A stretch of DNA of 64,000 nucleotides, from positions 124,001 to 188,000 of the forward strand of contig CALMNL010000005.1 in the NCBI GenBank assembly GCA_937868765.1, written 5' to 3'. This document shows, piece after piece, positions 51,471 to 61,414 of the stretch. Both the position numbers and the translations under genes were made by a program. The notes under the pieces were generated by a model. That model was not told the origin of the DNA. It saw nothing but the letters and a program-made list of their open reading frames with translations, and did not search any database. The stretch's first letter is position 1, and each line of letters starts with the position of its first letter. The stretch comes from an uncultured Desulfatitalea sp. (GTDB lineage: Bacteria; Desulfobacterota; Desulfobacteria; Desulfobacterales; Desulfosarcinaceae).

Positions 51471-52040
51471 ATGAACATCTGGACTTGCAACCATTGTGGC
51501 GCCAAAAACCGGGTTCCCTCCGATAAAGAGGGCACTGCCAAATGCGGCCGCTGCGGGCAGGTGCTCACCCGGCCCCGGGAGGCCGAAGCCGCGGGGGAGA
51601 AGCTGACCCTGCGGTGCGGCCAGTGCCGCGCCAAGAACCGCGTCCCTGCGGCCAAGCTCCAGGAAGGACCCAAATGCGGCCGCTGCGGCGCGGCCCTGGA
51701 ATGCCGGGGTCTAACGAATGGACGGACGGTGATGGTCACCGATGCCGATTTCGACGCCAAAGTGCTGCGGTCGCCCTTGCCGGTGCTGCTCTATGCCTGG
51801 GCCCCCTGGTGCAGCGTATGCAGCGGCACCGGCCCCATGGTGGAGCAGTTGGCCCAGACAGTGAAAGGCAAGGTGCGTGTGGCCAAGGTCAACATCGACG
51901 CCAATCCCCGATTGGCCCAGCACTACAACATCCTGAGCGTACCCGCCTTTTTCATCTTCGATGGGGGCGAGCTGAAGCTGCACATTCCGGGGGCCGTACC
52001 AGCGCATGATTTGATGCTTAAGCTGGCCCCATTCATTTAG
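51471..52040 (+). CDS. Thioredoxin with two N-terminal zinc ribbons (TrxC-like)
   Basis: 189 residues. Two four-cysteine ribbons in tandem (C6/C9 with C25/C28, and C49/C52 with C68/C71), sharing the A-K-N-R-V-P spacer, precede a thioredoxin domain from about 85. The active site is W-C-S-V-C where typical thioredoxins have W-C-G-P-C, and the cis-Pro motif is S-V-P-A-F. E. coli Trx2 has one such ribbon. The altered dipeptide should shift its redox potential. AGGGGAAAGC precedes the ATG. Confidence 0.87.
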   Translation: MNIWTCNHCGAKNRVPSDKEGTAKCGRCGQVLTRPREAEAAGEKLTLRCGQCRAKNRVPAAKLQEGPKCGRCGAALECRGLTNGRTVMVTDADFDAKVLRSPLPVLLYAWAPWCSVCSGTGPMVEQLAQTVKGKVRVAKVNIDANPRLAQHYNILSVPAFFIFDGGELKLHIPGAVPAHDLMLKLAPFI

Positions 52041-52070
52041 GCGCCGGCCTTGCCCCATCCGGAATCGGCC

Positions 52071-52105
52071 CGGCCCCAGGCATCGGCAACAGCCGGCCTG
52101 GGCCG
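52071..52105 (+). terminator. Hairpin after the thioredoxin gene
   Basis: Arms 52071-52081 and 52096-52105 pair over 10 bp with one bulged C. No T-run follows, so termination is only suggested. Confidence 0.35.
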
Positions 52106-52200
52106 GCAAATCGGAAAAAACCGGTCAGCCCCCTTCTAAAGTGCACTCCGCGCCGGACCGATAATAGCTTCGGCGTATATGAGGGCCGGAGTGTTTCGGA

Positions 52201-54270
52201 ATGTCTGAAAAAGCTACCATTCTAGAACTGGTCAAGCGCGTCAAGGCGCTGGAGACCGAGCAGGAGAAGACACGCGAGGCCCAGGCTGCGCTCAAGCAGA
52301 GCGAAGAGCGCTTTCGCCTGATCTCGGAAACCATCCATTTCGGCGTCTTCGAAATCGACGATGCCGGCAGCTGTTTGTACACCAATACCCGTTACCAGGA
52401 AATCTTCGGCATCAGTCTGGTCGAGAGCCTGACCACCCCCTGGCACGCCTTCGTGGCCGCCGCGGATCGCGTTGCCATCGCGGACCGCTGGCAGGCGGCC
52501 GTCAACGAACTGAAGCTGTTCTCCGAAGACTGCCGCATCGGGGATGATCACGTCGGCTGCCGTTGGGTTCACGTGCATGCCTCGCCGGTCTTTTCCGATG
52601 TCGGCGCGCGCTACACCGGCACCGTGGAAGATATCACCGACCGCAAGCATAACGAAGAAGAGCTGAAAAAAGCCAAAGAAGCGGCCGAAATGGGGAGCCG
52701 GGCCAAAAGCCAGTTTCTGGCCAACATGAGCCATGAAATCCGGACGCCCATGAACGGCATCATCGGCTTTACCGAAATGCTGCTGGAGACCGGGCTCAAC
52801 GAAATCCAAGCCGATTACACCAGCACCATCAAGCGCAGCGGCGAAGCGTTGCTGCTGCTGATCAACGACATCCTCGACTTTTCAAAAATCGAAGCCGGCG
52901 AAATGGAGTTCGAGACCATCGACTTCGATCCGGAGCTGCTGGTATATGATGTGTGCGAGCTGGTACGGCCCAAAATCGGCGCCAAACCCATCGAACTGCT
53001 GTGCAACATCGATGACGATGTGCCGCCCCTGGTCAAGGGTGATCCGTTGCGCTATCGCCAGGTGATCACCAACCTGCTCGGCAACGCACCCAAATTCACC
53101 GAGCAGGGGGAGATCGCCGTGCAGCTCTCGGTGGCGGACCAGACCGAGCATGCGCTTCTGTTGCATGCCACCATCAGCGATACCGGCATCGGCATTCCCA
53201 AAGACAAGCTGGAGGTGGTCTTCGAGGCTTTCCAGCAGGCCGACGGATCGACCTCGCGCAAGTATGGCGGCACCGGCCTGGGGCTCTCCATCTGCAAGAC
53301 CCTGGCGACCCTGATGGGCGGCAATACCTGGGTGGAGAGCGAGATGGGCAAGGGCAGCGTCTTTCATTTCACGGCCTGGTTGCAGAAGACCGAGGCCCAG
53401 CTGCCGGCCCGGGTACCGCCCGCCTCGCTGGCAGGCAAGCGGGTGCTGGTGGCCGATGACCATGCCGGCACGCGCAGGATCCTCGAACGGATGCTCGAGG
53501 CCGCCCGGATGCGGGTGGTGGGGCTGGCCGAGGGCCGCCAGGTGGTGCCTGCCCTGCAACAGGCCCAGGCCCGGGGGGAGGCTTTCGACATCTGCCTCAT
53601 CGATCTGGGCATGCCCGACATGAACGGTTACCAGGTGGCCGAACGCCTGCGGGTCGCCCTGGACCGGCCGCCCTACCTGATCGCCCTCTCTTCGGCTCTA
53701 GAACGGGATGCCGCCAAGTGCGAAGCGGCCGGCTTCGACGGTTTCCAGGCCAAGCCCGTGCGCCGGCCGCGTCTGGTCCAGATGATGGGCCGGCTGCTGG
53801 GCGAGGGCGCCAAGGCCAGAGATGCCGCGGTCGAAGACGGACGCCGCAAGATGCACACCCAGTACTCGGTGCGCGAAGCCATGAAGCATTCGGTGAGCAT
53901 CCTGCTGGCCGAGGACAATCCGGTCAACCAGAAGCTGGCCACGCTCATGCTGGGCAAGGCCGGTTACCAGGTCGAGGTGGCCGGCAACGGGCGCGAAGCG
54001 GTGGAGAAGTATTCGACCGCCCCCGAGAAGTACGACCTGATCTTCATGGATGTGCAGATGCCCGAAATGGACGGCCAGGAGGCCTCCCGGAAGCTGCGTG
54101 AATCGGGATACGCCGACGTGCCCATCGTGGCCATGACCGCCAACGCCATGAAGGGCGACCGCGAACAGTGCATCGCCGCGGGCATGAACGACTATGTGAC
54201 CAAACCGATCAAACGGGAACAGGTTTTTGAAATGATCGCCAAATATGTTTTAAACAGGAGCGCCGCATGA
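52201..54270 (+). CDS. Hybrid sensor histidine kinase (PAS-HisKA-HATPase-REC-REC)
   Basis: 689 residues, no membrane segment. Coiled coil at 5-35, PAS about 36-150, HisKA with H178 in [11 protein letters not shown], HATPase with the N-box [11 protein letters not shown] (Pro where most have Ile or Val), G1 D-T-G-I-G and G2 G-T-G-L-G-L-S-I. Two receiver domains follow: the first with [11 protein letters not shown], the second a full receiver with [16 protein letters not shown] and K-P-I. The stop overlaps an Hpt gene, so a His-Asp-His phosphorelay is likely. The signal is cytoplasmic and unknown. Confidence 0.92.
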   Translation: MSEKATILELVKRVKALETEQEKTREAQAALKQSEERFRLISETIHFGVFEIDDAGSCLYTNTRYQEIFGISLVESLTTPWHAFVAAADRVAIADRWQAAVNELKLFSEDCRIGDDHVGCRWVHVHASPVFSDVGARYTGTVEDITDRKHNEEELKKAKEAAEMGSRAKSQFLANMSHEIRTPMNGIIGFTEMLLETGLNEIQADYTSTIKRSGEALLLLINDILDFSKIEAGEMEFETIDFDPELLVYDVCELVRPKIGAKPIELLCNIDDDVPPLVKGDPLRYRQVITNLLGNAPKFTEQGEIAVQLSVADQTEHALLLHATISDTGIGIPKDKLEVVFEAFQQADGSTSRKYGGTGLGLSICKTLATLMGGNTWVESEMGKGSVFHFTAWLQKTEAQLPARVPPASLAGKRVLVADDHAGTRRILERMLEAARMRVVGLAEGRQVVPALQQAQARGEAFDICLIDLGMPDMNGYQVAERLRVALDRPPYLIALSSALERDAAKCEAAGFDGFQAKPVRRPRLVQMMGRLLGEGAKARDAAVEDGRRKMHTQYSVREAMKHSVSILLAEDNPVNQKLATLMLGKAGYQVEVAGNGREAVEKYSTAPEKYDLIFMDVQMPEMDGQEASRKLRESGYADVPIVAMTANAMKGDREQCIAAGMNDYVTKPIKREQVFEMIAKYVLNRSAA

Positions 54271-54581
54271 ACTTCAATGAACTGGCAGCCAATCTCGGGC
54301 TGGAAGAAGAGGAGTACCGCGAATTGATCGATCTGTTCATCTCATCCAGTGCCGAGGATCTGCAAAAGATCGCAGACGGTCTTGCGGCCGGCGAAGCCGA
54401 GCAGATCATGCGCGCCGCCCATACCGTCAAGGGCGCCTCCGCCAATCTGGGTCTGGTGGACGTCAGCGCCGCCGCCAAGGTCATCGAGATGCGCGCCATG
54501 AACCATCAACTCGATGGATTGGTCCGGGCATTGGAGACCTTGCAGAACCAAATCAAGCGAATCAGCGGGGGTGTGTCTTAA
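54267..54581 (+). CDS. Histidine phosphotransfer (Hpt) protein
   Basis: 104 residues, four-helix Hpt domain; the phospho-histidine is in A-A-H-T-V-K-G-A-S-A-N-L-G. Its ATG overlaps the kinase stop by 4 bases, so it is made in step with the kinase and probably carries phosphate from its second receiver to an unlinked regulator. Confidence 0.9.
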   Translation: MNFNELAANLGLEEEEYRELIDLFISSSAEDLQKIADGLAAGEAEQIMRAAHTVKGASANLGLVDVSAAAKVIEMRAMNHQLDGLVRALETLQNQIKRISGGVS

Positions 54582-54718
54582 GCCCGGGTGATCTCCCCAT
54601 CATCACCAGCGCCCCATAAAGGTACCCCTGAAAGACGCCAATAACGGACGCAGCAGGCCAAATTGCCTCGGCAGCGGGCCTTGTGGCCAAAATTGAACGT
54701 CCGTGCTATCTATGGTCC

Positions 54719-55579
54719 ATGACCGAGTGTGCTGCAGTGACCGACCTGGCCGGTTGGGTGCGGGAAGTCCTGGCGCGTGGCATCCATCTGGCGGCCGATC
54801 TGCTGGCCTGCCTGGAAAGCTTGATCGGCAGTGCGGATATCGAAGTGCTGTTGGCCGATATCGAATCGAGCGAGGCGGCCTCGTTTCTGGACCTGCTCTT
54901 CTCCCCGGATGCCGAAACCCGATATGCCTATGAGGCGCGTTGGGGTGCGCGTCGTTTTGCCCAACAGGACGTCCGAGCCGTGGTGGCAGCGTTGGCGCGC
55001 GGGCGTGTGACCGCTCCCCTTTACGCCCCAGGCCGGCGTGATCCCTGGTATCTGGCGGTGCCGGCCGATGCCCGGGAAGCCTTTGTTCAGCGATTGAACA
55101 TCACCTGGCAGCCGCCGCCGGATCTGGAGCGGATGCTTGCCACGCGTCTCGGCGACACCCATCGGCACCGGGTGCGTGCGGTCCTGCGCCATGTTCGCGC
55201 ACCGTGGCATGCCCACCAGGTGGCCTTCATCGACCTGCTGCTGGCCAAGCTGGCGCCCACGACGGCTGATTTCGAAAAAGACCTGGCGTTTCTCTGCAGC
55301 CTCCTGGACGAGTTCGGCCCGGGCCAGACGCCCTTCGACTTTCTCATGGCCAAGAAGCACTTTTACTTCCAGGCGTTGTGCAAGTCCATGGCCTTCGAAC
55401 GACGGCTGCGTACAGGCAGCATGGAGGTGATGATGCTCCAGGGCGTCCGGGCCGCTTACGGTGACGTCGAACGATGGCGCGCCTGGATGCGCCAGGTGGA
55501 CCGGATCAGCCTGGTCCTGTTCGGCGGCACGCGCTATTTCCAGGCGCCCCTGATGGTTTCGGTGGACCCGGAGGCTTAG
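54719..55579 (+). CDS. Hypothetical cytoplasmic protein
   Basis: 286 residues from ATG at 54719; an upstream GTG at 54683 is possible, and neither has a clear ribosome site. Mostly helical, no signal peptide or membrane helix. Noted segments: R-R-D-P-W-Y-L-A-V-P and F-D-F-L-M-A-K-K-H-F-Y-F-Q-A-L. I do not recognise the family. It stands alone between the Hpt gene and lolA. Confidence 0.6.
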   Translation: MTECAAVTDLAGWVREVLARGIHLAADLLACLESLIGSADIEVLLADIESSEAASFLDLLFSPDAETRYAYEARWGARRFAQQDVRAVVAALARGRVTAPLYAPGRRDPWYLAVPADAREAFVQRLNITWQPPPDLERMLATRLGDTHRHRVRAVLRHVRAPWHAHQVAFIDLLLAKLAPTTADFEKDLAFLCSLLDEFGPGQTPFDFLMAKKHFYFQALCKSMAFERRLRTGSMEVMMLQGVRAAYGDVERWRAWMRQVDRISLVLFGGTRYFQAPLMVSVDPEA

Positions 55580-55699
55580 GCGAGGCGCGGCAGCTGGGGA
55601 AATTTGTTCGCCAAGCCTATTTACAAACCCGTACAGCTTCAATAAAAATAAGCGTTTGATATACAAGTTGGTTTCAATGGCGCAAAGGAAGATGAGGCG

Positions 55700-56374
55700 A
55701 TGATGAGATCAAGATCCATGCTGGTATTGTTGATGATTATGGTGACGCTGGGGGCGCTGCCGGTCTTTGCCCAGACCGCCGGTGGCCCCGTCACCCTGGA
55801 TCAGATCCTCGACGGCATCGAGCGGCGTTATGACGGCAAGGGGTTTTCGGCCGCCTTTTTTCAGGAGTCGATTCTCAAGGCGATGCAGATCACCGACACC
55901 GCCGAAGGAAGCTTGACGGTCAAGCGGCCGGGCAAGATGCGCTGGGAATATACCATACCGGAGCCCCAGAGCATCATCACCGACGGCCGCACCATGTGGA
56001 TCCACCGGCCGGCGGACAACCAGGTGATGGTGGGCAAGGCGCCCGAATATTTCGGTGGCGGCAGGGGGGCCGGCTTTTTGTCGGACATCCGGCAGGTGCG
56101 CAAAAGTTTCAGCATCCAGATGCAGGCGGCCGAGAACAAGGATTACTATCGCCTGAAACTGATACCGAACAAACCCACCGCCGAACTGGCCGACATTCTG
56201 ATTTCCGTAGACAAGCAGACCTACCGCATCGACCAGGTAGTGACGCACAACGCCTACGGCGACGAGACGCGCATCGTTTTGAGCGATTACCGGTTCAACA
56301 TCGACCCCGATGATGCGCAATTCACCTTTACCATCCCTAAAGGTGCGGATGTGATCAAAATGGATCAACAATAG
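55700..56374 (+). CDS. lolA: Outer-membrane lipoprotein carrier protein LolA
   Basis: 224 residues with signal peptide (cleavage after V-F-A). LolA features: F-S-A-A-F-F-Q-E-S, the L-T-V-K-R-P-G-K-M-R-W-E-Y block near 72-84, and the D-P-D-D-A-Q-F-T-F-T-I-P-K-G-A-D-V end. It carries lipoproteins across the periplasm to LolB. AAGGAAGATGAGG precedes two adjacent ATGs. nadA follows 12 bases later, probably co-transcribed. Confidence 0.92.
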   Translation: MMRSRSMLVLLMIMVTLGALPVFAQTAGGPVTLDQILDGIERRYDGKGFSAAFFQESILKAMQITDTAEGSLTVKRPGKMRWEYTIPEPQSIITDGRTMWIHRPADNQVMVGKAPEYFGGGRGAGFLSDIRQVRKSFSIQMQAAENKDYYRLKLIPNKPTAELADILISVDKQTYRIDQVVTHNAYGDETRIVLSDYRFNIDPDDAQFTFTIPKGADVIKMDQQ

Positions 56375-56386
56375 AACGGAGCGACC

Positions 56387-57328
56387 ATGCAAGCGGAACA
56401 GACCCGGCGCAGCGCCCGGGAGATCGACCAGCGGATCGAAAAGATCAAGGCCCTGGGCAAGCGGCGCAACGCGATTATTTTAGCCCATAATTACCAGCCG
56501 CCCGAGATTCAGGACCTGGCCGATTTATGTGGCGATTCGCTGGAATTGAGCCGTAAGGCGGCCCAGACCGATGCGGCGGTGATCGTTTTTTGCGGCGTGC
56601 ATTTCATGGCCGAGACCGCTTCGATCCTGAGCCCCCGAAAAAAGGTGCTGCTGCCGCGCCTGGACGCCGGCTGTCTGATGGCCGACATGATCACCGCCGA
56701 GTCCCTGCGGCACAAGATCGCGAGCCTACCGCCCATGCCGGTGGTCACCTATGTCAACTCCACGGCCGACGTGAAGGCCCTCTCCACGGTCTGCTGCACC
56801 TCGGCCAACGTGGTCCAGGTGGTCAACAGCCTTTCGGCGGACGAAATGCTGCTCACCCCCGACCGCAACCTGGCCAGGTACGCCGCCGCGCGCACCGGCA
56901 AGAAGATCCACATCTGGGAAGGGTACTGTCCCACCCATGAATGGCTCAAGCCCGCGGACGTGGCCGAAGCCCGGGCCGCCCATCCCCAGGCAGCATTCCT
57001 GGCCCACCCCGAATGCCGGCCGGAGATCCTGGAACTGGCCGACGTCATCGCCAGCACATCGGGCATGTTGCGCCATGTGGCCCAGGCCAGGGAGCGGGAA
57101 TTCATCATCGGTACCGAGCAGGGGTTGCTCCATCCGCTGCAAAAAGCCAATCCCGACAAACGCTTCTATCCGGCCTCGAGGAAGATGATCTGCAAGAACA
57201 TGAAAAAGATCGGCCTGGACGACGTCGAACATTGCCTGGAAAACCTTACCAACGAGGTCAAGGTGCCCGAGCCGATCCGCCTGCCGGCCCTCAAGGCGGT
57301 GGAGCGGATGATCGCCATGAACGCGTGA
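56387..57328 (+). CDS. nadA: Quinolinate synthase
   Basis: 313 residues. The three [4Fe-4S] ligands are C96 (A-G-C-L-M-A-D), C181 (G-Y-C-P-T-H) and C269 (M-I-C-K-N), with spacing as in Thermotoga NadA (81, 168, 254). It condenses iminoaspartate with dihydroxyacetone phosphate in de novo NAD synthesis. Located after lolA with GAGCG near the start. It lies 42 bases before the phosphatidyltransferase gene. Confidence 0.95.
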   Translation: MQAEQTRRSAREIDQRIEKIKALGKRRNAIILAHNYQPPEIQDLADLCGDSLELSRKAAQTDAAVIVFCGVHFMAETASILSPRKKVLLPRLDAGCLMADMITAESLRHKIASLPPMPVVTYVNSTADVKALSTVCCTSANVVQVVNSLSADEMLLTPDRNLARYAAARTGKKIHIWEGYCPTHEWLKPADVAEARAAHPQAAFLAHPECRPEILELADVIASTSGMLRHVAQAREREFIIGTEQGLLHPLQKANPDKRFYPASRKMICKNMKKIGLDDVEHCLENLTNEVKVPEPIRLPALKAVERMIAMNA

Positions 57329-57369
57329 CGGTCCTGTCGGACCGACCCAAATCAAGGAACGAAGAAGCG

Positions 57370-58845
57370 ATGCCTGACACGCCTCAATTTTCCGCGCGAC
57401 TGGCCGCGCTGCTGGTTTACAGCCGGCCGGTGCTCGTCTTCGGGAGTATGGTGTGCGCCGTGGCGATGATGTGGCGCTGGGAGCCGATTTTTTACACCGT
57501 CGGACTGTGCTTCCTGTTGATCTCCATGACCTTCGACCTGGTGGACGGATGGTTCGCGGCCCGCTTCCGGCCCAATGCGCCCCTGGCCCATCTGGCTGAC
57601 CGGCTCATGGACAAGCTGGTCTATTCCATCATCTTTCCTGTGATCGCCGTGGGTACCATGTGGCGTCTGGTGGTCTCCCATGGGGATCCGACCCGGGCCC
57701 AACTGTTGCACGCCGTGTTCGTGTTATTGTTATGTGTCACGGTGCTTGTCCGTGATAATTTCGCGGCTTTCATGCGCAGTTTCGCCATGCGCCAAGGCAC
57801 GGAGCCCGAATCGGTGGAGTTCAACCGGCTGCGCACCATCGTGGCGGCGCCGGTCGCCGCGTTGCTGTACGCCCACGCCTTTCATGTGCCCGAAAGCCCC
57901 TCGTCCTGGATCTATTTCTGGACCGCCTGGATGGGCACCCTGCCGCTGCGCTATTTGTTCTTCGTGGAGATTCTGTTCCTGGTGATCAACTTCGGATCGA
58001 TCGCGGCCTACTGTCGTAAATATGGCACCACCTGTCTGGACGAGTTGTGCTTCGGGGACCAGGTGCTCCGGCGACGAATCCTTTCGGTGCTGCCCAACGC
58101 CTTGACCTGCATGAACGCCGTCATGGGGCTCATTGCCGTCTTTTTCGCCTACCAGGGACGGCTGCGGGAATCCTACCTCATGATCATCGGCGCCGCCACC
58201 TTCGACAAGCTGGATGGGGCCGTGGCCCGGCGCCTGGGCCTGACCGAACCGCTGCCCGACGCCCCATCCCAGCGGAAGTTCAATCTGGGAAACATCATGG
58301 ACGATTTCGCCGACGGCGTGAGTTTCTGCATCGTGCCGGGCTGGATCTTCTACATCGCCCTGGATCATCTGACCCCGGCCGGCTTCGCCGCCGCCCTGCC
58401 GGTGGGCTGGATCGCCTTTTTCTATTCTCTCATGGGCATTGCCCGGCTGACTTATTTCACCCTGGACAAGCATCCCATTCCCGGATTTTTCAAGGGATTG
58501 CCATCGCCGGCCGCCGCCCTGCTGGTGCTTTCGCCCCTGGTGATCCTCGATCAGGGCGTCGGCGAGCCGTTGCCCTGGCTCACCTTCTGGAGCTGGTTCG
58601 CCGTGGGCACCGTGCTCTTCGGGGCGGTGATCATGAACGTCTACCCCATCCATTTCATCCATATGGGGCGCGCCATGAGCCGCAACGTCTGGCTGGGGCG
58701 GCTGGCGCTCCTGCTGATCGTCGTGGGCCTTTTTTCGCCCTTTTTCGGATACATCTGCCTCGGCTGCATGACGCTCTACCTGCTGTCGCCCCTGGTGACC
58801 GGCAACATCCAACCCGAAGTGGCGGCCCGGGAAAGGCGCGCCTGA
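57370..58845 (+). CDS. Tandem CDP-alcohol phosphatidyltransferase membrane protein
   Basis: 491 residues with about 12 helices and two CDP-alcohol phosphatidyltransferase domains. The C-terminal one (from about 238) has the full motif D-x2-D-G-x2-A-R (F-D-K-L-D-G-A-V-A-R) with G-N-I-M-D-D-F-A-D. The N-terminal one has D-L-V-D-G-W-F-A-A-R, with one extra residue before the arginine, and alanine in place of the usual glycine four residues before the third Asp. One active and one degenerate site is the likely state. It probably makes a phospholipid head-group linkage; phosphatidylserine-type synthases are the nearest guess. Confidence 0.82.
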   Translation: MPDTPQFSARLAALLVYSRPVLVFGSMVCAVAMMWRWEPIFYTVGLCFLLISMTFDLVDGWFAARFRPNAPLAHLADRLMDKLVYSIIFPVIAVGTMWRLVVSHGDPTRAQLLHAVFVLLLCVTVLVRDNFAAFMRSFAMRQGTEPESVEFNRLRTIVAAPVAALLYAHAFHVPESPSSWIYFWTAWMGTLPLRYLFFVEILFLVINFGSIAAYCRKYGTTCLDELCFGDQVLRRRILSVLPNALTCMNAVMGLIAVFFAYQGRLRESYLMIIGAATFDKLDGAVARRLGLTEPLPDAPSQRKFNLGNIMDDFADGVSFCIVPGWIFYIALDHLTPAGFAAALPVGWIAFFYSLMGIARLTYFTLDKHPIPGFFKGLPSPAAALLVLSPLVILDQGVGEPLPWLTFWSWFAVGTVLFGAVIMNVYPIHFIHMGRAMSRNVWLGRLALLLIVVGLFSPFFGYICLGCMTLYLLSPLVTGNIQPEVAARERRA

Positions 58846-58860
58846 TCCCGATGTGAACCC

Positions 58861-58890
58861 TTGACAGGGGCTATTCCAACCCATTATAGG
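58861..58890 (+). promoter_or_regulatory. Sigma-70-like promoter of the YchJ-family gene
   Basis: TTGACA at 58861-58866, 18 bases, then TATAGG at 58885-58890. It is 75 bases ahead of the ATG. Confidence 0.55.
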
Positions 58891-58964
58891 CGGTGGCCGG
58901 AAGCCGGCGCCCGGACTGATGCCGACGCGCCCGCAACCATCATCGATGAACAGGAGATAGCACT

Positions 58965-59453
58965 ATGGAAGCATGCCCTTGCGGCAGCGGCAAGACCTAT
59001 GCAGAGTGTTGCCAACCCTTGATTCAGGGCACCCAGCCTGCGGCCACGGCCGAGGCCCTGATGCGTTCGCGCTACAGTGCCCACGTGAAATCCGAAGTGG
59101 ATTACATCTACGAAACGACCCATCCTTCCCAGCGCCGCCAGGTCAACAAGGAGAGCGTCGCGGCCTGGTGCAAAAATGCCGAATGGCAAGGGTTCGAGGT
59201 GGTGGAGCGCCAGGGTGGCGGTCCGGACGATGAGACCGGCACGGTGCAGTTCATGGCCCGCTACCGGGAAAAGGGCAAAACCATCGAACACAGCGAAGTG
59301 GCCGAGTTCAGGCGCAGCGACGGCCGCTGGTATTTTTACGACGGCAAGGCCCCCAAGACCGTGCAGTTCGTGCGCCAGGGCCCCAAGATCGGCCGCAACG
59401 ATCCGTGCGCCTGCGGCAGCGGCAAGAAATACAAGAAATGCTGCGGCGCTTAA
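58965..59453 (+). CDS. YchJ-family protein with two SEC-C motifs
   Basis: 162 residues. SEC-C zinc motifs at both ends: [13 protein letters not shown] near 4-16 and [13 protein letters not shown] near 148-160. Between them is the NTF2-like YchJ central domain with [11 protein letters not shown]. Function unknown; SEC-C motifs often bind ribosomes or SecB. AGGAG precedes the ATG. Its stop overlaps the convergent MoaD-like gene by 4 bases. Confidence 0.9.
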   Translation: MEACPCGSGKTYAECCQPLIQGTQPAATAEALMRSRYSAHVKSEVDYIYETTHPSQRRQVNKESVAAWCKNAEWQGFEVVERQGGGPDDETGTVQFMARYREKGKTIEHSEVAEFRRSDGRWYFYDGKAPKTVQFVRQGPKIGRNDPCACGSGKKYKKCCGA

Positions 59454-59692
59454 CCGCCGTGGGCCACGGGAAAAATGCGCAGGCTGGCGCCGTTTTCGAC
59501 AGGATCGTCGCGGCGGGCCACCCGGCCGGCCATGGCGATCACCGCCTCTTCATCGGCGCCGATTCCCAACCGGGCCGCCAGATCCGAGATGCGGGCTCCC
59601 GGGTCGAGTTCCAGGGTCACTCCTTTTTCAGGATCGTACCCCGGAACCCGTCCGGGCAGAGAGCCGTATAGTTTGATGTGAACGGTGAGCAT
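59450..59692 (-). CDS. MoaD/ThiS-like sulfur carrier protein
   Basis: 80 residues, ubiquitin-like beta-grasp. The C-terminus ends in Gly-Gly, as needed for adenylation and thiocarboxylate formation, after the R-I-F-P-V-A-H segment. It starts 3 bases after the aldehyde:ferredoxin oxidoreductase stop and is co-transcribed with it, so it probably serves in tungstopterin/molybdopterin synthesis for that enzyme. Confidence 0.82.
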   Translation of the reverse strand: MLTVHIKLYGSLPGRVPGYDPEKGVTLELDPGARISDLAARLGIGADEEAVIAMAGRVARRDDPVENGASLRIFPVAHGG

Positions 59693-59695
59693 CTC

Positions 59696-61414
59696 TTAAA
59701 AATTGTGTAGTTTGTCCAGATCTTCGTCGCTGACCAGGAACACCTTGTTGTGGGGCGGCAGCGGCTCTTCCCGGAAAAAGCGCGGCAATCGGTCGTCCTG
59801 GCTGGTCAGGCCCGCTTTTCGATTGAACTCCCTCTCCACCTTGAGCACGCGCATGCCCATGCCGGCGTAGTCGGCCGCGGAAAAGGGCTTGCCCAGCTTG
59901 GCGCCGATCATCTTGAACATGGCCTCGGTGGCGGCCGGGGTGGCCATGCCCATGCCGGCCAGGATGCACATGCCGGTGCAATCCATGGCCGCCATGCCGA
60001 TCTGCACCTTGCGCGAGCCGTCCACCTGGCCTTCGGGGGCCAAGGGGTCGAGCTTCTTGCCCAAATAAAGTCCGAGCATGTTGCCGGCGGTGTGGTCGGC
60101 GCCCATGGGGGAGGTGGCATAGGTGACGCCGTTGCCCTGCATGCCGCGCGGATCGTAGGCCGCGATGCTCTGGCCCTTCACCGTGGGGACCCGGTGGTGG
60201 TTGAAATGCTTGCCTACGGCATCCGGTCCGTTGCCGATCAATCGGCCCATCTCAGTACCCCGGGCTACCTCTTCCACCATCTGGATCGCCGCCTCGCGGT
60301 CGCCGAAGGGCTTGTAACCGGCATCCATGGCCACGGCCACGGCCACGCCGGTGTTGATGGTGTCCAGGCCGATGTCGTCGCACAGGTAGTCGAGGCGGGC
60401 GATGGTGTCCAGGTCGTCGATGCCCAGCATGCCGCCCATGGACCAGAGGGTTTCGTACTCCAGCGACGAGGTGACGTACCGGCCCTTTTCATCCACGAAG
60501 ACGTTGGAGCACTGCACGATGCACTGAGCGCAGCCCATGTGCTGGGCCTGCCCGCCGCGGGCGGTGATGGTCTTGGCCAGGGCGTCGCCGTTGATCTTCT
60601 CCCAGCCGTCGAAAACCCCCTTGGTGGCGTTGTAGCTGGGAAAGGCGCCCAGGGCGTTGACGGCGGCCATGGTCGAGGCCGTGCCGTAGCGCGGCAACAC
60701 CTTGCTGGTGAATGGGTTGTTGCGCAGTTCCTGGGCGAAGAGCTTGGCCTGTTCCTTGAAGGTCTCGGGATCGGCCATTTCATCGGGGCTGCGGCCTTCG
60801 GTGCTGACCACCACGGCCTTGAGGCCTTTAGCGCCCATCACCGCTCCCAGGCCGCCCCGGCCCGCCGCCCGGCAGGGACGATCGTCCACATCCGTCGTCT
60901 GGATGCTGGCCGAAAGCATTTGCGCTTCGCCGGCCGGGCCGATGCAGGCGATGGTGTTTTTGGCCCCGTGGGTTTCGAGCAGCTTGGCGCACAGGGCATA
61001 GGTGCGCAGGCCCCTGTAGTTCGTGCCGTCCAGCAGGGCGGCCTTGCCCTGGGCATCCACGGTCAACACGAAAAGCTTGCCCGCCGGCGCCCGGCCCTCC
61101 ACCACGATGGCTGTGATACCCAGCTTGCCCAGGCAGGCCGCGATCTTGCCGCCGGAGTTGCTCTCTTTGATCGTTCCGGTAAGCGGGCTTTTGGCGCCGA
61201 TGGAGATGCGGCTGGTGTTGACCAGGGAGGTGCCGCTGAGCAGGCCCGGGGCAAAGACCAGTTTGTTTTCGGGCCCCAGCGCATCGCAGCGCGCCGGCAC
61301 CTCGGCATCGATGAGCAGGGCGGTCAGCCCGCGGCCGCCGATGCCGCTGTAGGCCTCCGGAACGTTTTCTTCCCGGATCTGCTGGCGGGTCATGTCGATT
61401 CGGATCAGTTTCAT
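59696..61414 (-). CDS. aor: Aldehyde:ferredoxin oxidoreductase (tungsten type)
   Basis: 572 residues with the AOR N-terminal domain (G-G-R-G-L-T-A near 26, S-G-G-K-I-A-A-C near 87) and C-terminal domains. The [4Fe-4S] ligands begin C-A-Q-C-I-V-Q-C near 297; the fourth lies in D-C-T-G-M-C. It oxidises aldehydes to acids, or runs in reverse, with ferredoxin. Co-transcribed with the MoaD-like gene. Good AAGGAG before the ATG. Confidence 0.93.
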   Translation of the reverse strand: MKLIRIDMTRQQIREENVPEAYSGIGGRGLTALLIDAEVPARCDALGPENKLVFAPGLLSGTSLVNTSRISIGAKSPLTGTIKESNSGGKIAACLGKLGITAIVVEGRAPAGKLFVLTVDAQGKAALLDGTNYRGLRTYALCAKLLETHGAKNTIACIGPAGEAQMLSASIQTTDVDDRPCRAAGRGGLGAVMGAKGLKAVVVSTEGRSPDEMADPETFKEQAKLFAQELRNNPFTSKVLPRYGTASTMAAVNALGAFPSYNATKGVFDGWEKINGDALAKTITARGGQAQHMGCAQCIVQCSNVFVDEKGRYVTSSLEYETLWSMGGMLGIDDLDTIARLDYLCDDIGLDTINTGVAVAVAMDAGYKPFGDREAAIQMVEEVARGTEMGRLIGNGPDAVGKHFNHHRVPTVKGQSIAAYDPRGMQGNGVTYATSPMGADHTAGNMLGLYLGKKLDPLAPEGQVDGSRKVQIGMAAMDCTGMCILAGMGMATPAATEAMFKMIGAKLGKPFSAADYAGMGMRVLKVEREFNRKAGLTSQDDRLPRFFREEPLPPHNKVFLVSDEDLDKLHNF

